From contig CALLVX010000072.1 of the NCBI GenBank assembly GCA_938010765.1, positions 37,161-101,160 of the forward strand: 64,000 bases of DNA, in the 5' to 3' direction. The notes beneath the pieces were generated by a model. The model had not been told where the DNA came from. It did not search any database and saw only the letters and a program-made list of their open reading frames with translations. Positions 32,352-41,395 of the stretch are shown one piece after another. Position 1 is the first letter of the stretch, and each line of letters starts with the position of its first letter. Both the position numbers and the translations under genes were made by a program. The stretch is from an uncultured Flavobacteriaceae bacterium (GTDB taxonomy: Bacteria; Bacteroidota; Bacteroidia; Flavobacteriales; Flavobacteriaceae).

Positions 32352-34970
32352 ATGAGAACACTGGGATTGTCCTTTCTTATTGGGATACTTTACTGCATAT
32401 CTATCACCGCGCAGGTGAAAATAGGTGAAAACCCACAAACCATTGACCCTGCGGCCGTATTGGAATTGGAAAGTACCACCATGGCATTGATCATTACCCG
32501 GGTGACCACGGAGCAAATGGAAGCCATAACTCCGGGGCCGGGGGCTATTGTCTACAACACAGATGCGCAATGCGTTCACTATTTCAATGGTACTGAATGG
32601 ATTAACCTATGCGAGGGTGCTAATGTCAATATCTCTACAGATGCCATTGTCAACCAAGTAAGTACGATTGTTTTAACAGAGACAGCCACAGGAAATAATC
32701 TAGAGGTAGCTCCCAATAGCATTCGTACCGAACAGATTGTAGACGGTGGTATATTCGGTGACGATATTAATGATAATTCGATAGGTGCGAATAAATTGGC
32801 CCGTAATTCGGTAACCAAAATTGCGTTGAGTGAAAATGCCGTCGGGCCTTTTGCCATTGATAGAGACAGTCTGCCATTGAGCTTTTTCATTAATGATGTT
32901 CCCTTTCTGACCGCGGGAGATCTCTCGGTAACCGTAAGTGAAGATACAGGGAATGCCCTTACCATTGGTAGTGATGATGGCGCGTTCTACGACGAACAGC
33001 CTGTATTGGATGCTATTGCAGTAAATGCCACTGCTATTGCAAATGATTTAGATGGAAATCCTGAGAACGAGGTACAAAACCTTTCCCTTACCGGAAACCT
33101 GTTAACACTCTCGAATCCGGCAGGAGCGGATGATGAAATAGATTTAGCCGGTTTTGCCGGAACTCCCGACGCAACAGATGAACTCATCACCAATGCTGTA
33201 CTAGCAGGTACCGATTTGATTATTACAGAAGGTGGTAACGATACCACTGTTCCTTTGGCGGGCATCGTAAGTACTCAAGTGGTTGACGGTACTACCCTTA
33301 CGGGGTTGGGTACTGCGGCCAACCCTTTTAAAATAGAACCTTCGGTTACAAACGGTCAATTCTTGACCACGAATGCTACAGGTAATGTGGTCTGGGCCAG
33401 CGTACCCACAGGCAGTGGCACGGTAACAACGGACGGTATTACCATTATCGGTGATGGCGCTACAACGGCACTTTCGGTTCCAGATGCCGGAATTACCCCT
33501 ATAAAAATAGAACCCTCGGCCACTTTTGGCGAAGTTTTGACCACGGATGCCGCCGGGAATGTCGTGTGGGAAACCGTCGCCACTGGTGGAGGCACCGATG
33601 ATCAAGAGGCGAACGAAGTTCCTTATGACAATGCAACATCCCTTTTAACGGCAACTGATACCCAAGCAGCAATCGATGAACTTGCTGCAGCCGGGGGAAC
33701 CGATGATCAAGAGGCCAACGAAGTTCCTTATGACAATGCTACATCCCTCTTAACGGCAACTGATACCCAAGCAGCAATCGATGAACTTGCTGCAGCCGGG
33801 GGAACCGATGATCAAGTTGCCAGCGAGGTCCCCTATGACAATACTACTTCATTATTGACTGCGACAGATGCCCAAGCTGCAATCGATGAACTTGCTGCAG
33901 CCGGAGGTACTGATGATCAGAACGATTCCGAAGTACCCTTATTGACCCCTACCGATTTTGATGGGGACCTTACCGATGAGACTACGGTTCAAGAGGCGTT
34001 GAACGCGCTGGACGTGAACAGTACCGACGACCAGAACGATTCCGAAGTACCCTTATTGACCCCTACCGATTTTGATGGGGACCTTACCGATGAGACTACG
34101 GTTCAAGAGGCGTTGAACGCTATTGCGGGAAGTAGTTCGGATAACCAAAACATTGCCGGATCTGTTCTAACTGGACAAACTTTAACAATTGGTATTCAAA
34201 ATGGAACCAATCAAAACGTAGATTTAAGTGATTTTGCCCTTGAAACGGAGATGAATGCAGCTATTACAGCCTCTGCAGCTCTCGATAATGACAAAAGTAA
34301 TACGAACGAAATACAAACTATTTCGTCTCCCAGTGGTTTAATTGCTGTTACTTCGGTTGGAAACAATTACGAGCTAACAATTGCTCCAAATTCGATTACT
34401 CAAGGTGAAATCGATAATAATGCCATAGGCACCGGAGAAATACAAGCCAATGCCGTTACCTCCAATGAAATCAACAATGGAAGTATTGTCAACGCTGATG
34501 TGAGTGGCACCGCGGCTATTGCTGGATCCAAGATAAATCCCGATTTCGGGGGACAAGGAATAGTAACCACTGCAGGCCTTAGTGTAGGCGCGGATATAAT
34601 GCTTAACGGAAATGACTTAGTTCCGGATTATGTATTTCAAAAATATTATTCAGGTCACTCAATTTTAAAGGAAAATTATGATTTCCCTAGTCTTAAGGAA
34701 ATAGAGGCTTTTGTAAAACAGCACAATCATCTACCAGGAATTCAATCCGCTAAAGAGGTTCGGGAAAATGGGTTTTGGAATCTAAGTGAATCAAATTTAA
34801 AAAATCTTGAGAAAATCGAAGAGCTGTATTTGCACACGATCGAGCAGGCTAAAGAAATAGAGGAACTAAAATCAGAAAATCAATCTTTGACAACCGATTT
34901 GAAATCCCTAAAAAGAGATATCGAGCAAATAAAATTATTCCTTCAAAAAGGTATCGAACCCAAGCAATAG
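32352..34970 (+). CDS. exported fibre-like protein with tandem repeats
   Basis: An 872-residue protein with signal peptide MRTLGLSFLIGILYCISITA. Residues about 21-90 form a head module (VKIGENPQTIDPAAVLELES, ITRVTTEQMEAITPGPGAIVYNTD, HYFNGTEWINLC) shared with three later genes. The middle (about 200-600) is Ala/Asp/Thr-rich and repetitive, including three 35-residue and two 38-residue tandem repeats with the core TQAAIDEL or VQEALNA, a pattern known from phage tail fibres. The end (about 760-872) has DYVFQKYYSGHS, LKEIEAFVKQHNHLPGIQSAKEV and a coiled coil, a Bacteroidota tail domain. No T9SS sorting domain is present. Probably a trimeric surface fibre; ligand unknown. Confidence 0.8.
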   Translation: MRTLGLSFLIGILYCISITAQVKIGENPQTIDPAAVLELESTTMALIITRVTTEQMEAITPGPGAIVYNTDAQCVHYFNGTEWINLCEGANVNISTDAIVNQVSTIVLTETATGNNLEVAPNSIRTEQIVDGGIFGDDINDNSIGANKLARNSVTKIALSENAVGPFAIDRDSLPLSFFINDVPFLTAGDLSVTVSEDTGNALTIGSDDGAFYDEQPVLDAIAVNATAIANDLDGNPENEVQNLSLTGNLLTLSNPAGADDEIDLAGFAGTPDATDELITNAVLAGTDLIITEGGNDTTVPLAGIVSTQVVDGTTLTGLGTAANPFKIEPSVTNGQFLTTNATGNVVWASVPTGSGTVTTDGITIIGDGATTALSVPDAGITPIKIEPSATFGEVLTTDAAGNVVWETVATGGGTDDQEANEVPYDNATSLLTATDTQAAIDELAAAGGTDDQEANEVPYDNATSLLTATDTQAAIDELAAAGGTDDQVASEVPYDNTTSLLTATDAQAAIDELAAAGGTDDQNDSEVPLLTPTDFDGDLTDETTVQEALNALDVNSTDDQNDSEVPLLTPTDFDGDLTDETTVQEALNAIAGSSSDNQNIAGSVLTGQTLTIGIQNGTNQNVDLSDFALETEMNAAITASAALDNDKSNTNEIQTISSPSGLIAVTSVGNNYELTIAPNSITQGEIDNNAIGTGEIQANAVTSNEINNGSIVNADVSGTAAIAGSKINPDFGGQGIVTTAGLSVGADIMLNGNDLVPDYVFQKYYSGHSILKENYDFPSLKEIEAFVKQHNHLPGIQSAKEVRENGFWNLSESNLKNLEKIEELYLHTIEQAKEIEELKSENQSLTTDLKSLKRDIEQIKLFLQKGIEPKQ
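33588..33902 (+). repeat. three tandem 105-bp in-frame repeats
   Basis: Three consecutive 105-base copies (33588-33692, 33693-33797, 33798-33902), each encoding a 35-residue unit from GGTDDQ to ELAAA. Copies 1 and 2 are almost identical at DNA level; copy 3 has several differences. They keep frame, so length variation by unit loss or gain would be tolerated. Confidence 0.9.
33909..34130 (+). repeat. two tandem 114-bp in-frame repeats, second incomplete
   Basis: A 114-base unit encoding TDDQNDSEVPLL...ALNALDVNS (33909-34022) is followed by a second copy, identical over about 95 bases before diverging after ALNA. It shares its TDDQ...SEVP start with the 105-bp units just upstream. Confidence 0.85.
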
Positions 34971-34979
34971 GAAGTTTTA

Positions 34980-36149
34980 ATGCGCTTTTCACATATGAAA
35001 ACTAAACACATACTTTTCGTCTTGTTTATTGCATTCCAATGCCACGCCCAAACGGCGCTGCAAAATTCAGGAAACCTTCGTATTCATGAGAACGGAAAAA
35101 TAGGCTTTCATACGGATTTGATCAACAATGGCATTTTTGATGAAAATTTAGGCCTTGCAGGCTTTTATGGTGGCAATACAATAGATATTTTGGGCGCTGT
35201 ACCGGCGACCTTAAACGATGTTGAATTTGCAACGACCCTTGCCACTGTTTTACGGACCAGTTTAAACATTTCCAATAACGGCAATTTTATTTCAGGGAAT
35301 GTACTTTCCCCGAAAGAAGCGCCCCAAGTAACTCTTAATTTTCTTGAAAATGGCTTCTATAATGGCGAAGGCGGCCCCAACAAAGTAGATGGATATGTTA
35401 GTATCACCAAACAACAAGTTTTCACTTTTCCTGTAGGTGATTTTGACCAACTTCGACCTTTGATTCTAAATTCACAAGGAATAAACGAATTCGCTAAATG
35501 TGCTTATTTCTCAGAAGACCCCAACAATCCCAGCACCTTTTCAATAGTCTTTAACACAGAGTATAAGCCAAGTTCGCTCGGGGTAATCAGCACCAGAGAA
35601 TTTTGGCGCTTGGAGGGTAGTGTATCTTCCACGATACAAATTAGCTGGAATGCCGCAAGTGATATGGCTGCCCTAACAGACGATGTGACCACTATTATTC
35701 CAGTGGGATGGAGTAAGTCTGCCAGCCAATGGGTCGCACTTGGAAATGCAGGAGGTATAGGAGATTTGACCGAAGGCTTTACCACTTCTTTTACATTTGT
35801 ACCAGACGACTATGAAGCCATTACTTTTGGTGCCGCGGGGCAGCCACTCGAAGCTTTGGACCTAGGAAACTATTTGGTAACTCCCAACGGAGATGGGTTG
35901 AACGATGTATTGGTTATTCCTGAATTAGAACAATCACCAAATAACAAGCTACTAATATTTGATCGTTACGGATTAAAAGTCTTCGAAAAAAATAATTACA
36001 CCAATGAATTTGACGGGCTTGCCACCTCAGGAAGCTTTGTAATGAAACAGGAAAAAGGATTGCCTTCCGGAGTTTATTTTTATATCGCTTCGCTTTATGA
36101 TCTGGACCTTGAGTTTCAAGGGTTCCTATATTTATCTGCTCGACCATAG
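34980..36149 (+). CDS. exported protein with T9SS type B sorting domain, paralogue 1
   Basis: A 389-residue protein with a signal peptide (MKTKHILFVLFIAFQCHA, from the internal Met at 34995; ATG at 34980 adds five residues). The body is beta-rich (LRIHENGKIGFHTDLINNGIF, KVDGYVS, YFSEDPNNPSTF). The C-terminal ~95 residues are a gliding-motility-associated type B sorting domain: LGNYLVTPNGDGLNDVLVI, NNKLLIFDRYG, FDGLA, LPSGVYFYI. This targets it through the T9SS to the outer surface. It lies 9 bases after the repeat-fibre gene and is paralogous to the gene at 41396. Type B cargo usually needs a PorP/SprF-like partner, which is not in this window. Confidence 0.9.
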   Translation: MRFSHMKTKHILFVLFIAFQCHAQTALQNSGNLRIHENGKIGFHTDLINNGIFDENLGLAGFYGGNTIDILGAVPATLNDVEFATTLATVLRTSLNISNNGNFISGNVLSPKEAPQVTLNFLENGFYNGEGGPNKVDGYVSITKQQVFTFPVGDFDQLRPLILNSQGINEFAKCAYFSEDPNNPSTFSIVFNTEYKPSSLGVISTREFWRLEGSVSSTIQISWNAASDMAALTDDVTTIIPVGWSKSASQWVALGNAGGIGDLTEGFTTSFTFVPDDYEAITFGAAGQPLEALDLGNYLVTPNGDGLNDVLVIPELEQSPNNKLLIFDRYGLKVFEKNNYTNEFDGLATSGSFVMKQEKGLPSGVYFYIASLYDLDLEFQGFLYLSARP

Positions 36150-36364
36150 ATTTCATAAAAATACAATTTAAAGATGTAATTTCTTACATAACATAAGGAT
36201 TACGTTTATCGATTAAGCCACTAAATACAGCTCAAACCAAAGGATATACACAACTAATTCCCCTAGCTTCACCTCAATTTCACCTGTCCTCACAACATTC
36301 TTTTATCTAAAGGCCAAATTTTAGATAATTTTCAGATAAAATAGAACTTGTTAATTCCCTCATA

Positions 36365-39253
36365 ATGAAGTCAATTGCTGCATTTCTGCTACTATTTAGT
36401 ATTTCCATGACCTACGGCCAGGTTAAAATAGGTGACAATATCAATACGATAGATGCTGCATCTATTATGGAATTGGAAAGCGCATCCAAGGTTTTTGTAG
36501 TCACTCGAGTAACCACAATCCAAATGAACACCATCACCCCGTTGAACGGGGCATTGGTATATAATACAGATGATAACTGCCTATTTCAGTTTAATAATGG
36601 TAGTTGGAGTAGTCTTTGTGTAAATGTCTCGGCCGGTGAAACCATAACTGTACTTGTAGATAATTCGGATGGAACTTTCACTTACACAAACGAAGCTGGA
36701 ACCGATGTCACTATTTCCCAGGCATCTTTGCAAAACAATGGGGATGGAACCTATTCTTTTATGAATGGAGGGGGAACGATTACCATAATCGATACAAATG
36801 CTGCTTCTAACTTGTACAACAATACTACTTCTGGCCTTACCGCCAACAACGTACAGGATGCCATCGATGAACTAAACACTGCTGTGAATACATCGAATAC
36901 ATTAGATCTAGATATGGATCCTACCAACGAACTATCGGATGTGGCCCTGACCGGGACAACGCTCGAACTTACCAACCCCGAAGCGGGTGCTACAGGGGTA
37001 GACCTGGACGCCACCTTTGCAACCGATGCAGAAATTGCCTCTTTTGAAGTAACAGATGTAATCAACGGCCATCTAATTGCTACAATTACAGAACCAGATG
37101 GTACGCCTGCCGAAATAGATGAAACCATCACTAGTTTGGCAAGTCCAGCAGACGCTGAAAGCACTTTAGTATTTTCTGATGAAGCAGGGGGCACTACCAC
37201 TATTCCGAACATTGTTAGAAGTGTTAATGGTGTAAACCCGGCAGCGAACGGAAATGTTGCAGTCGTATTATCCAGTGTTAGCACAGGATTGGAAGCGGCC
37301 TTACCAGCAACAGGGATAGACGCCGATGTCTATATCGTATCGGGAGAGGTTGCACCAAACGCCGATCGTAACGGAGTTGCCTTTATTTATGACGACCCGA
37401 CCGGTTGGCAAGAAGTTACCACAGATTTAGCAACTGCAGACGCACGATATGTCAATATCATCGGAGATGCCATGACGGGTCCCTTAGCCATGGGGAACAA
37501 CAGCATTACAGGAGTGAACGATCCTGTAAATCCACAAGATGCAGCAACCAAAAACTATGTAGATGGTCTGGCCGTTGGTGATATTACCTCCACTGATATT
37601 ACCGTAGGTGGCGGAACAGATGCCGCCTTTAACAATGTAACTCTAACCATAGCAGATGATGCTATTGACCGAACAAAAATCAACCCAAATGTTGCCGGCA
37701 CGGGCTTGACCCAAGCAGCGAATGGATCATTGGAAATAGACCCAACTACTGCTACTGGTGACGGAAACATATCATCTAGCAGCCTAACAGTTACTGGGGA
37801 AACAGATGCTTTGTTGGGAGATGTAACCTTAGAAATAACGCCAGGAGCCAACGACCAGGTACTCACCACAGACAATGTTGGTGCTTTGGCATGGGTAGAC
37901 TCAAGTACCCTAAACCATACAGGTACAACAGGTTCTTTATTTTTTGCAGGCGCAACAGGTGATCCTTCAGAAAATAACAGTCAACTTTTCTGGGACAGCG
38001 CCAACAATCGCTTAGGAATAGGAACAAATACCCCAACCCATAAACTACAAGTTACCGGGCAAGTACGAGCCACCTCTTTTGCCAACGCAGATGGTACGGC
38101 CAATGCTCCCTCCTACCGTTTTAATAATGACGGAAACACAGGGATGTATAGAGCAGCAACAGATGAACTCGGTTTAAGTACCGCCGGTGTAGAAGCACTT
38201 CGGATTGACCCTTCAGGAAATATCGGAATTGGCACTTCAACTCCAGATGAAGCCCTACAAGTTGCCGGAAACATGCGCTTAGATGGTAGCTTTGAGGATA
38301 AAGATGGAGATGCGGGAACAGCAGGCCAGGTATTGAGCACTACTGCCACTGGCACCGATTGGGTAGATGCAAATGGTGTTGGTACCGATAGCCAGAATCT
38401 TAGTAACTCTGTAGTAACAGCCAACGAAAGTGTTGAAATACAGATATCGGGAGGAAACAATACCACCATTAATATTCAGGATGCAGATTCGGATATTACC
38501 AACGAACTTACCGACCTTAGCCTTGCAGGCAATACCCTTACCTTGACCAACCCGGCGACGGGATCGAACAGTGTTACACTGCCCTCTGCAGACGGAAGTG
38601 AAACTTTGGTCAGCGCAGGGACCGATATTGGCGTTACCGGAACCGGTATAACAGGCGATCCCTACATCATCGCAAATACCTTTACCGAAGTGGATGCGAG
38701 TATTACCAACGAAATTCAAACCTTATCCATTTCAGGAAATGACCTTACCATTTCTGGAACCGGAGGAAATACGGTTACATTGCCTTCTTTTTCAGAAACA
38801 ACTACAAATTTGAGCCAAAACGCAGCAACTGGTGTCATTACTTATGCGAACGAGGCAAGCGCTTCACAAACGGCTAATGTAGTCGGAGCAGAAACCGACA
38901 ATAGTATTACAAGTGGCGCCAATGGAGGAGCCTATTTTGAAAGTCCGATAAAAGCGTTTGGAAAAATCGCTGCAACAGGAGCACTAACGAGGGTCACTCC
39001 CGGTATCACAATTACCAAATTGGGTACCGGAAGGTACAGGGTAAACTTACCCGCAGGATTGGTTTCCGATCAGCATTATATAATACAACTTTCACAACCA
39101 GGACGTGGCGGTTCTGGAAATGACGATCCGGGTATCTCTTATAATACTCCAACAGCAGCCAGTTTCGAAGTAATCATTGGGGATAACGATAATGGAGGAA
39201 CCGATAGAAGTCGCTATGATTCTGAATTCATGTTCACCATTTTAGATTTGTAA
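36365..39253 (+). CDS. large exported fibre-like protein with S74-type body
   Basis: A 962-residue protein with a signal peptide (MKSIAAFLLLFSISMTYG) and the same head module as the gene at 32352 (VKIGDNINTIDAASIMELES, VTRVTTIQMNTITPLNGALVYNTD). The body is Thr/Asn/Asp/Ala-rich. It contains two blocks typical of tail-fibre or S74-peptidase proteins (LGIGTNTPTHKLQVTGQ and IGIGTSTPDEALQVAG), and a TGMYRA segment. The last ~100 residues (GRYRVNLPAGLVSDQHYIIQLSQ) look like a compact beta domain, perhaps a C1q/tip-type ligand domain. There is no autoprotease tail and no T9SS domain. The next gene starts 2 bases after the stop. Confidence 0.8.
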   Translation: MKSIAAFLLLFSISMTYGQVKIGDNINTIDAASIMELESASKVFVVTRVTTIQMNTITPLNGALVYNTDDNCLFQFNNGSWSSLCVNVSAGETITVLVDNSDGTFTYTNEAGTDVTISQASLQNNGDGTYSFMNGGGTITIIDTNAASNLYNNTTSGLTANNVQDAIDELNTAVNTSNTLDLDMDPTNELSDVALTGTTLELTNPEAGATGVDLDATFATDAEIASFEVTDVINGHLIATITEPDGTPAEIDETITSLASPADAESTLVFSDEAGGTTTIPNIVRSVNGVNPAANGNVAVVLSSVSTGLEAALPATGIDADVYIVSGEVAPNADRNGVAFIYDDPTGWQEVTTDLATADARYVNIIGDAMTGPLAMGNNSITGVNDPVNPQDAATKNYVDGLAVGDITSTDITVGGGTDAAFNNVTLTIADDAIDRTKINPNVAGTGLTQAANGSLEIDPTTATGDGNISSSSLTVTGETDALLGDVTLEITPGANDQVLTTDNVGALAWVDSSTLNHTGTTGSLFFAGATGDPSENNSQLFWDSANNRLGIGTNTPTHKLQVTGQVRATSFANADGTANAPSYRFNNDGNTGMYRAATDELGLSTAGVEALRIDPSGNIGIGTSTPDEALQVAGNMRLDGSFEDKDGDAGTAGQVLSTTATGTDWVDANGVGTDSQNLSNSVVTANESVEIQISGGNNTTINIQDADSDITNELTDLSLAGNTLTLTNPATGSNSVTLPSADGSETLVSAGTDIGVTGTGITGDPYIIANTFTEVDASITNEIQTLSISGNDLTISGTGGNTVTLPSFSETTTNLSQNAATGVITYANEASASQTANVVGAETDNSITSGANGGAYFESPIKAFGKIAATGALTRVTPGITITKLGTGRYRVNLPAGLVSDQHYIIQLSQPGRGGSGNDDPGISYNTPTAASFEVIIGDNDNGGTDRSRYDSEFMFTILDL

Positions 39254-39255
39254 TT

Positions 39256-39774
39256 ATGATGAGAAATGTTTTTTTCTTACTCTTATTTAGTTTCGGGACC
39301 GTTACGGCCATCGCACAAATAGATGCCAATCAGTTACTGGGGCTAATCAATGCCACAAGTACTGAAATGAATGCCATTTCAAACCCGATAACAGGATCGT
39401 TGATTTTCAATACAACAGAAAATAGAGTTTATCAATTCGACGGCACTTCATGGACTACATTCGCAAACGACAGTTCTTTACCTATTGTATTAGTTAAAAC
39501 TGCTGGCTACACCCTTACCGCAGCAGATGATGGGACTATCATTACATTTAACAGCGCTACCGATATAACCTTGACGGTAGGTTCTGGACTTCCTATTGGG
39601 TTTAACGTTAGTATTTATCAAATAGGAACCGGAAAGGTTAGCATTATAGGCGCAGGCGGAATAACCATTAAGAACAGACTATCTAGATTTAAAACTGCAG
39701 GTATAGATGCTGGGGCAGGCCTCGTCTGTACGGCCGCGAATGTTTTTCATTTAACCGGAGATTTAAAAAAATAA
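39256..39774 (+). CDS. small exported protein with the shared head module
   Basis: A 172-residue protein with a signal peptide (MMRNVFFLLLFSFGTVTAIA). Residues about 22-70 repeat the head module in short form (LLGLINATSTEMNAISNPITGSLIFNTTENRVYQFDGTSWTTF). The rest is a small beta domain with TAADDGTIITFNSATDITLTV and FNVSIYQIGTGKVSIIGAGG, resembling short tail-fibre knob segments. It is coupled to the genes on both sides (2- and 4-base gaps). It looks like a minimal version of the neighbouring fibre proteins. Function unknown. Confidence 0.75.
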   Translation: MMRNVFFLLLFSFGTVTAIAQIDANQLLGLINATSTEMNAISNPITGSLIFNTTENRVYQFDGTSWTTFANDSSLPIVLVKTAGYTLTAADDGTIITFNSATDITLTVGSGLPIGFNVSIYQIGTGKVSIIGAGGITIKNRLSRFKTAGIDAGAGLVCTAANVFHLTGDLKK

Positions 39775-39778
39775 CTTT

Positions 39779-40729
39779 TTGAAAAAACTAATCGTTCATA
39801 TCTTTTTTTTCATCAGTGCTATTGGTGGTGCTCAAGTGGCAAACTACAACCAGTTTCCTTCGATGCGACCAAGCCATGTTTTAGATGAAAATTTAGACAA
39901 CATTAGCTTTGCGTATGGTCTCAGAGTCCTAGAATCTAATTATAATGGTCCGCTTATTCGCTTACGCAGGGATAGTGATGATACGGAATCTGATTTCTAC
40001 TGTGGGGACAATGATCGTGTGGATATTAATGCTATAAACAATTGGAGAGGGGCTGCCAAGGTGTATGTAGTCATATGGTACGACCAAAGCGGATTAGAGT
40101 TGAACGCCGAACAAGACATAAATAATAGACAGCCCGAATTTATCCCGGATCCTACCCAACCCTACTTTGCCGGTGACGGAACCGATGATCGTTTACTAGT
40201 TCCCGAAAACTTTCAAAACCTTACAGAAGACGGGAAAAATGGAACTGTGTTAGGCATTTTTTATGCCACTGACCGTGCCGATACCGCTTTTGGTGTAGCC
40301 AGTGGTCGTAACCGATGGTTAGTACATATTAATTGGAGTAATGAAAAATGTTATTTTGACCCAGGATATTGTTGTAACAATCCTCGATTTTTCGTAAACA
40401 ATATACCAACACACCCTACTAGTCCCGGAAGTTTAGGCGTTTGGGATCAGTACTCTTTTCTAAGAAGGGATGATCCAGCCAATGCGGCAACTGATAAAGT
40501 AATTATGCGTTTGGCCGGAATAGAAAAAGTAAATGGGGATTTTCCTGACAATCAATCATGTGATCTCACCTTCAATTTTGGTATTTGCGCTGCCATTTCC
40601 AATAACGTTGGAAACGGAACGGGATATAGCACTACCCGTTTTGCTGAAATGATTATGTATAAAACCGGAAAAGAAGACGGCTTTTTACAAACAATCGAAG
40701 AAAATCAAATTAACTTTTGGAACCTATGA
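39779..40729 (+). CDS. exported protein, arabinofuranosidase/ConA-like
   Basis: A 316-residue protein with a TTG start (39779) and a signal peptide (MKKLIVHIFFFISAIGG). The segment FAYGLRVLESNYNGPLIRLRRDSDDTESDF and VVIWYDQSGLELNAEQ resembles the catalytic or lectin-like domain of alpha-L-arabinofuranosidase B (GH54-type, concanavalin-like), judged from memory of the motif. Catalytic residues cannot be confirmed, so it may bind rather than cut glycans. Several cysteines (DFYCGDND, CYFDPGYCCNNP) could form disulfides, fitting export. It overlaps the next gene (ATGA). No T9SS sorting domain is visible at the end (NQINFWNL). Confidence 0.6.
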   Translation: MKKLIVHIFFFISAIGGAQVANYNQFPSMRPSHVLDENLDNISFAYGLRVLESNYNGPLIRLRRDSDDTESDFYCGDNDRVDINAINNWRGAAKVYVVIWYDQSGLELNAEQDINNRQPEFIPDPTQPYFAGDGTDDRLLVPENFQNLTEDGKNGTVLGIFYATDRADTAFGVASGRNRWLVHINWSNEKCYFDPGYCCNNPRFFVNNIPTHPTSPGSLGVWDQYSFLRRDDPANAATDKVIMRLAGIEKVNGDFPDNQSCDLTFNFGICAAISNNVGNGTGYSTTRFAEMIMYKTGKEDGFLQTIEENQINFWNL

Positions 40730-41391
40730 AAACAACCATAACTCTTTTTTTAATCTGTTTCTGTTTCACTATTTCGGCAAATGCCCAAATCAGCGGAGAT
40801 CTCTTATTGGGATTGGTACAGGCCACGACAGCGGAAATGAGCACGATTACCAATCCGATCGAAGGTTCTCTGATATACAATTCGGATGAGGAAAAAATGT
40901 ACTTGAACACTGCATCTGGGTTTAAGGGCATTCCCTCTGCAGACGATGTTTCCGTTGGGTTTTTTGTGGGTACATTACAGATTAGTGGGACAGGTGATGT
41001 AATCGTCTCTGGGCTTCCTTTTCAACCCTCCTCGATCACATTCACGGCATATGCCAATATAGCGGGTCCGACCGTAAACGAAGACAATGGAGTGGCAGAT
41101 AATAACAATACAGCGATCAACGTACATGGATCAATGAAGGGTTTTGCAAGAAATAACGGAGCAACTACTACAGAGCAAGTAATTTTCAACGGAGCCAGTG
41201 GCGCATCAGTGAACGATATATCGCGATACGCATCAAGCTCTTATAGCATTGGTATTCGTTATGCTGACAATAATGGCGACAGCCTTGGATTGACAACTGC
41301 GAGCATTTCTAGTTTTAATACCGACGGTTTCACTTTAAATACCGATAATTTTACCGGAGGAATTCTTGTTATTTATGAAGCATACAGATAA
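40726..41391 (+). CDS. exported protein with shared head module and phage-type beta domain
   Basis: A 221-residue protein with a signal peptide (MKTTITLFLICFCFTISANA) and the short head module (LLGLVQATTAEMSTITNPIEGSLIYNSDEEKMYLN), very close to that of the gene at 39256. The C-terminal ~140 residues (GTGDVIVSGLPFQPSSITFTAYAN, then TDGFTLN and VIYEAYR) resemble the phage/tail type domain that ends in DGFTL...Y.A. There is no sorting domain. The start overlaps the upstream stop (ATGA); an in-frame TTG/other start at 40717 is not needed. Confidence 0.75.
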   Translation: MKTTITLFLICFCFTISANAQISGDLLLGLVQATTAEMSTITNPIEGSLIYNSDEEKMYLNTASGFKGIPSADDVSVGFFVGTLQISGTGDVIVSGLPFQPSSITFTAYANIAGPTVNEDNGVADNNNTAINVHGSMKGFARNNGATTTEQVIFNGASGASVNDISRYASSSYSIGIRYADNNGDSLGLTTASISSFNTDGFTLNTDNFTGGILVIYEAYR

Positions 41392-41395
41392 AAAC

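Noticed and set aside
32579..33605. Long minus-strand ORFs opposite the fibre gene (and likewise around 36751-38719)
   Set aside because: They mirror the repetitive Ala/Thr/Asp-rich codons of the plus-strand genes, have low-complexity Ser/Val/Pro products and no promoters.
33588..33902. Regular repeats resembling a CRISPR array
   Set aside because: The units are contiguous, keep reading frame and have no spacers; they are coding repeats of the fibre gene.
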